From Burkholderiaceae bacterium (GTDB lineage Bacteria > Pseudomonadota > Gammaproteobacteria > Burkholderiales > Burkholderiaceae_C), in NCBI GenBank assembly GCA_017853735.1, contig JAFMJA010000109.1, positions 1-8,474 of the forward strand: DNA of 8,474 bases. The letters run 5' to 3'. A program made the position numbers and the translations under genes. The notes under the pieces were generated by a model. That model was not told the origin of the DNA, searched no databases, and saw only the letters and a program-made list of their open reading frames with translations. Of the stretch, positions 6,935 to 8,474 are shown piece by piece (position 1 is the stretch's first letter; each line of letters starts with the position of its first letter).

Positions 6935-7912
6935 TCAGGCTGGCGAAGAATGGGTCCGCTGCTTGCTGAGCCACCAAACCACCAGGACAAAAATCAGGAT
7001 GGGAAGAAACATCAAGAACCTGACGGTGTTAGTGACCGGTGCCACCATCTGTATGACAGCCGATTTGGGCTGAGTTACCACCACCCGCCATCCCAGGTTG
7101 CTAATTTCATGACCTGGAGCCTGCAGCCTGGTTGAAGCAGACAAATAAGGCTCTTTCCCCGCCCAGCGGATAAATTGCGCCGATGGCGATCGCTCGATCA
7201 TGGCAAGGTACTTGACGTCGAAGGGTTGGCGAAAATTGTTAGGGAAAATTATTTCGTTGTCCCGGTTGAGCAGCCAAATCTCTATTTGGTCCCGCATATA
7301 GCTGTTGCTTAGGAAGGACCCCACAAGGTTGTCTGCCCAACGCCAATACACATGCGCGCCAATGACACCACGAGTATTGCCTTGGGCGTCCCTGATCGGC
7401 GCAGCGAAGTCAATGAAGCGAAGTGGCCCATCTGCCAAAGGTGCATTGAGCAGGTCAGCCAGTAATTTGGCCTCGTGCAAGTCGCCGGTGTACGGCCTGG
7501 ACAACGCCTGCTCAAACCAGGGCCGGGACGACACACTTTGCCCGAGCAACATCCCCTTGGTGGCGGCGTGGACCTTGCCTTTGATGTCCGCCACACCAAT
7601 CCACGAATAAAGGGGATAAGAATTTTGCGCTTGGATCAGTGCAAGCTGAACTTTTTCACTGTTCAGCGGGCCGGACTTGATCTCGGGCAATTCAGCCAAG
7701 GCCCTCACCTCAAGCTGACGCACTTGCATGTCTTTTGCCAGCGCGGAGGCTACGTGTTGCGAAAGACTTTTGATATGTAGCGCTTGAGATGCGATATGGT
7801 TTTCTTCGTAAGTTGAAAAAATCAAATAGCCAATCGGCACCACCAACAAAACTGCCATCGCCGACAACGCTTCTCGCCAAAATCGATCGATCCGCCTAGT
7901 AATCCATTCCAT
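6935..7912 (-). CDS. Membrane-anchored periplasmic Cache-domain protein without output domain
   Basis: The 325-residue product has one membrane helix at about 17-35, a periplasmic region of about 260 residues, a second helix at about 297-315, and only about ten residues (SKQRTHSSPA) after it. The periplasmic part looks like a double Cache (dCache_1) ligand sensor: a long N-terminal helix, WIGVADIKGKVHAATKG at 104-120, SSRPWFEQAL at 128-137, and IDFAAPIRDAQGNTRGVIGAH at 167-187. The R-x-W pattern at 130-132 resembles the amino-acid-binding form, but Phe replaces the usual Tyr after Trp, so the ligand is uncertain. Such sensors normally feed a HAMP, GGDEF, kinase or chemotaxis domain; none is present, and none is encoded in the 120 bases downstream. 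I chose the ATG at 7912 because a G-rich Shine-Dalgarno precedes it; a GTG at 7939 is possible. GC content is clearly lower than in neighbouring genes. Confidence 0.83.
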   Translation of the reverse strand: MEWITRRIDRFWREALSAMAVLLVVPIGYLIFSTYEENHIASQALHIKSLSQHVASALAKDMQVRQLEVRALAELPEIKSGPLNSEKVQLALIQAQNSYPLYSWIGVADIKGKVHAATKGMLLGQSVSSRPWFEQALSRPYTGDLHEAKLLADLLNAPLADGPLRFIDFAAPIRDAQGNTRGVIGAHVYWRWADNLVGSFLSNSYMRDQIEIWLLNRDNEIIFPNNFRQPFDVKYLAMIERSPSAQFIRWAGKEPYLSASTRLQAPGHEISNLGWRVVVTQPKSAVIQMVAPVTNTVRFLMFLPILIFVLVVWWLSKQRTHSSPA

Positions 7913-7917
7913 GCATT

Positions 7918-7930
7918 CCCCCTTTTTTTT
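7918..7930 (-). repeat. A8G5 homopolymer tract at the Cache gene ribosome binding site
   Basis: The minus strand reads eight A followed by five G, then AATGC and the ATG at 7912. The G run serves as the Shine-Dalgarno. Homopolymers of this length can slip during replication. A change in length would alter the Shine-Dalgarno strength or, if the GTG at 7939 is the start, the reading frame. Confidence 0.6.
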
Positions 7931-7949
7931 GACGTTCACCCATTCCTGA

Positions 7950-7968
7950 GTGCTTCATCGCGAAGCAC
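7950..7968. other. Perfect 7-bp stem-loop between the HMG-CoA lyase and Cache genes
   Basis: GTGCTTC at 7950-7956 pairs perfectly with GAAGCAC at 7962-7968 around a five-base loop. It lies 25 bases after the lyase stop and ahead of the Cache start. The minus strand continues with TCAGG rather than a U-tract, so it is not a standard intrinsic terminator. It could be an attenuator, a processing site or a 3'-end stabiliser. Confidence 0.5.
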
Positions 7969-7993
7969 CCGGTTTGATGGCCAGGCCGGGCAA

Positions 7994-8474
7994 TCACTGC
8001 ACTGGCGCAGCATGAAGATCAAGCCGCTGGCCTGCCTTGATGATCTGGCTGGGCAAGGCATGGCCCACCAGGTCTTGCAGCTTGTGGGCGGCGCGTAGCA
8101 GGCCTGAAAGTTCAACGCCGGTGTTGTAGCCCATCAGGGCCAGGGCGTGAACAATTTCTTCAGTACACACATTGCCACTGGCGCCCGGTGCGTAGGGGCA
8201 ACCGCCGATACCGCCCAGCGAGGCATCAAAACGATCGGCGCCCGCAGCGATGGCCGCCAGCACATTGGCCAGGCCCATGCCGCGCGTGTTGTGAAAGTGT
8301 AGGGTCAGCTCGGTGCCGGGCCAGCGCGCACGAAACGCCTGAACCAGCTCACCCACCTGGGTGGGGTAGGCCATGCCAGTGGTGTCGCACAGGGTCACAC
8401 CATGCACGCCCAGGTCCTCCACATAGCGCGCGCACCAGTCCAGCACACTCTTGCTGGGCACATCACCTTCCATG
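7994..8474 (-). CDS. Hydroxymethylglutaryl-CoA lyase, C-terminal part
   Basis: This enzyme splits HMG-CoA into acetoacetate and acetyl-CoA, the last step of leucine degradation. The visible 159 codons are the C-terminal half or so of a DRE-TIM metallolyase barrel, and the frame stays open through the right edge. The Met at 8473 is internal: MEGDVPSKSVLDW matches the middle of the family, not a start. Key residues are present: metal-binding His in HFHNTRG (H59 and H61 of the fragment), and the loop GGCPYAPGASGN with catalytic Cys (C92) and metal-ligand Asn (N101), equivalent to Cys266 and Asn275 of human HMGCL. CDTTGMAYP at 29-37 is also typical. The third residue after the HxH pair is not the Asp of human HCHDT; Asn follows, as I recall for many proteobacterial homologues. 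It is the most upstream gene on this strand, 81 bases before the Cache gene. Confidence 0.93.
   Translation of the reverse strand, partial: MEGDVPSKSVLDWCARYVEDLGVHGVTLCDTTGMAYPTQVGELVQAFRARWPGTELTLHFHNTRGMGLANVLAAIAAGADRFDASLGGIGGCPYAPGASGNVCTEEIVHALALMGYNTGVELSGLLRAAHKLQDLVGHALPSQIIKAGQRLDLHAAPVQ

Noticed and set aside
7918..7968. Hairpin plus T8 tract as an intrinsic terminator
   Set aside because: On the plus strand the T run comes before the hairpin, and on the minus strand it reads as A, so neither direction gives stem followed by U-tract.
1..8474. Mobile elements, CRISPR arrays, tRNA or rRNA genes, defence systems
   Set aside because: No direct-repeat array, terminal inverted repeats, transposase-like or nuclease-like frame, or RNA-gene signature was seen. 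All long convincing frames belong to ordinary families.

Overview
The window looks like chromosomal DNA from a betaproteobacterium, most likely family Comamonadaceae (Burkholderiales). This rests on GC-rich coding DNA, an SSB of the type I associate with that family (it opens MASVNKVILVGNCGRDPE and ends in DDDIPF), and a closely matching UvrA. The family assignment is by recognition, not by a search. I see no insertion sequence, CRISPR array, tRNA or rRNA gene, and no gene-free stretch longer than about 170 bases.

Layout, left to right. Bases 1-131 hold what may be the last 12 codons of a plus-strand gene entering from the left, then a short spacer. uvrA follows on the minus strand (132-3074). 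A 167-base divergent gap separates it from a plus-strand YajR-like MFS transporter (3242-4432). The MFS gene runs tail-to-tail into a minus-strand ClC chloride/proton antiporter gene (4314-5723), and their 3' ends overlap by 119 bases. A second divergent gap of 143 bases leads to ssb on the plus strand (5867-6355). ssb converges on a minus-strand VOC-fold gene (6365-6814) with only 9 bases between the stops. Upstream of that on the same strand are a small membrane-anchored Cache sensor gene (6935-7912) and the C-terminal part of a hydroxymethylglutaryl-CoA lyase gene (7994-8474) that leaves the window on the right.

Functionally, uvrA (nucleotide excision repair) and ssb (single-stranded DNA binding) form a DNA-maintenance pair. 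They stay divergently oriented, as in E. coli, but are split by two transporter genes. The right-hand minus-strand block (HMG-CoA lyase, Cache sensor, VOC protein) mixes acyl-CoA metabolism with an uncharacterised sensor. The spacings of 81 and 120 bases do not prove an operon. The Cache gene is visibly poorer in GC than its neighbours and has no signalling output domain.

This is mainly a conserved housekeeping region, and I do not see a clearly new biological system. The points most worth a second look are the overprinted 3' ends of the MFS and ClC genes, the output-less Cache protein with a homopolymer tract at its ribosome binding site, and the N-terminal extension and unclear start of UvrA.
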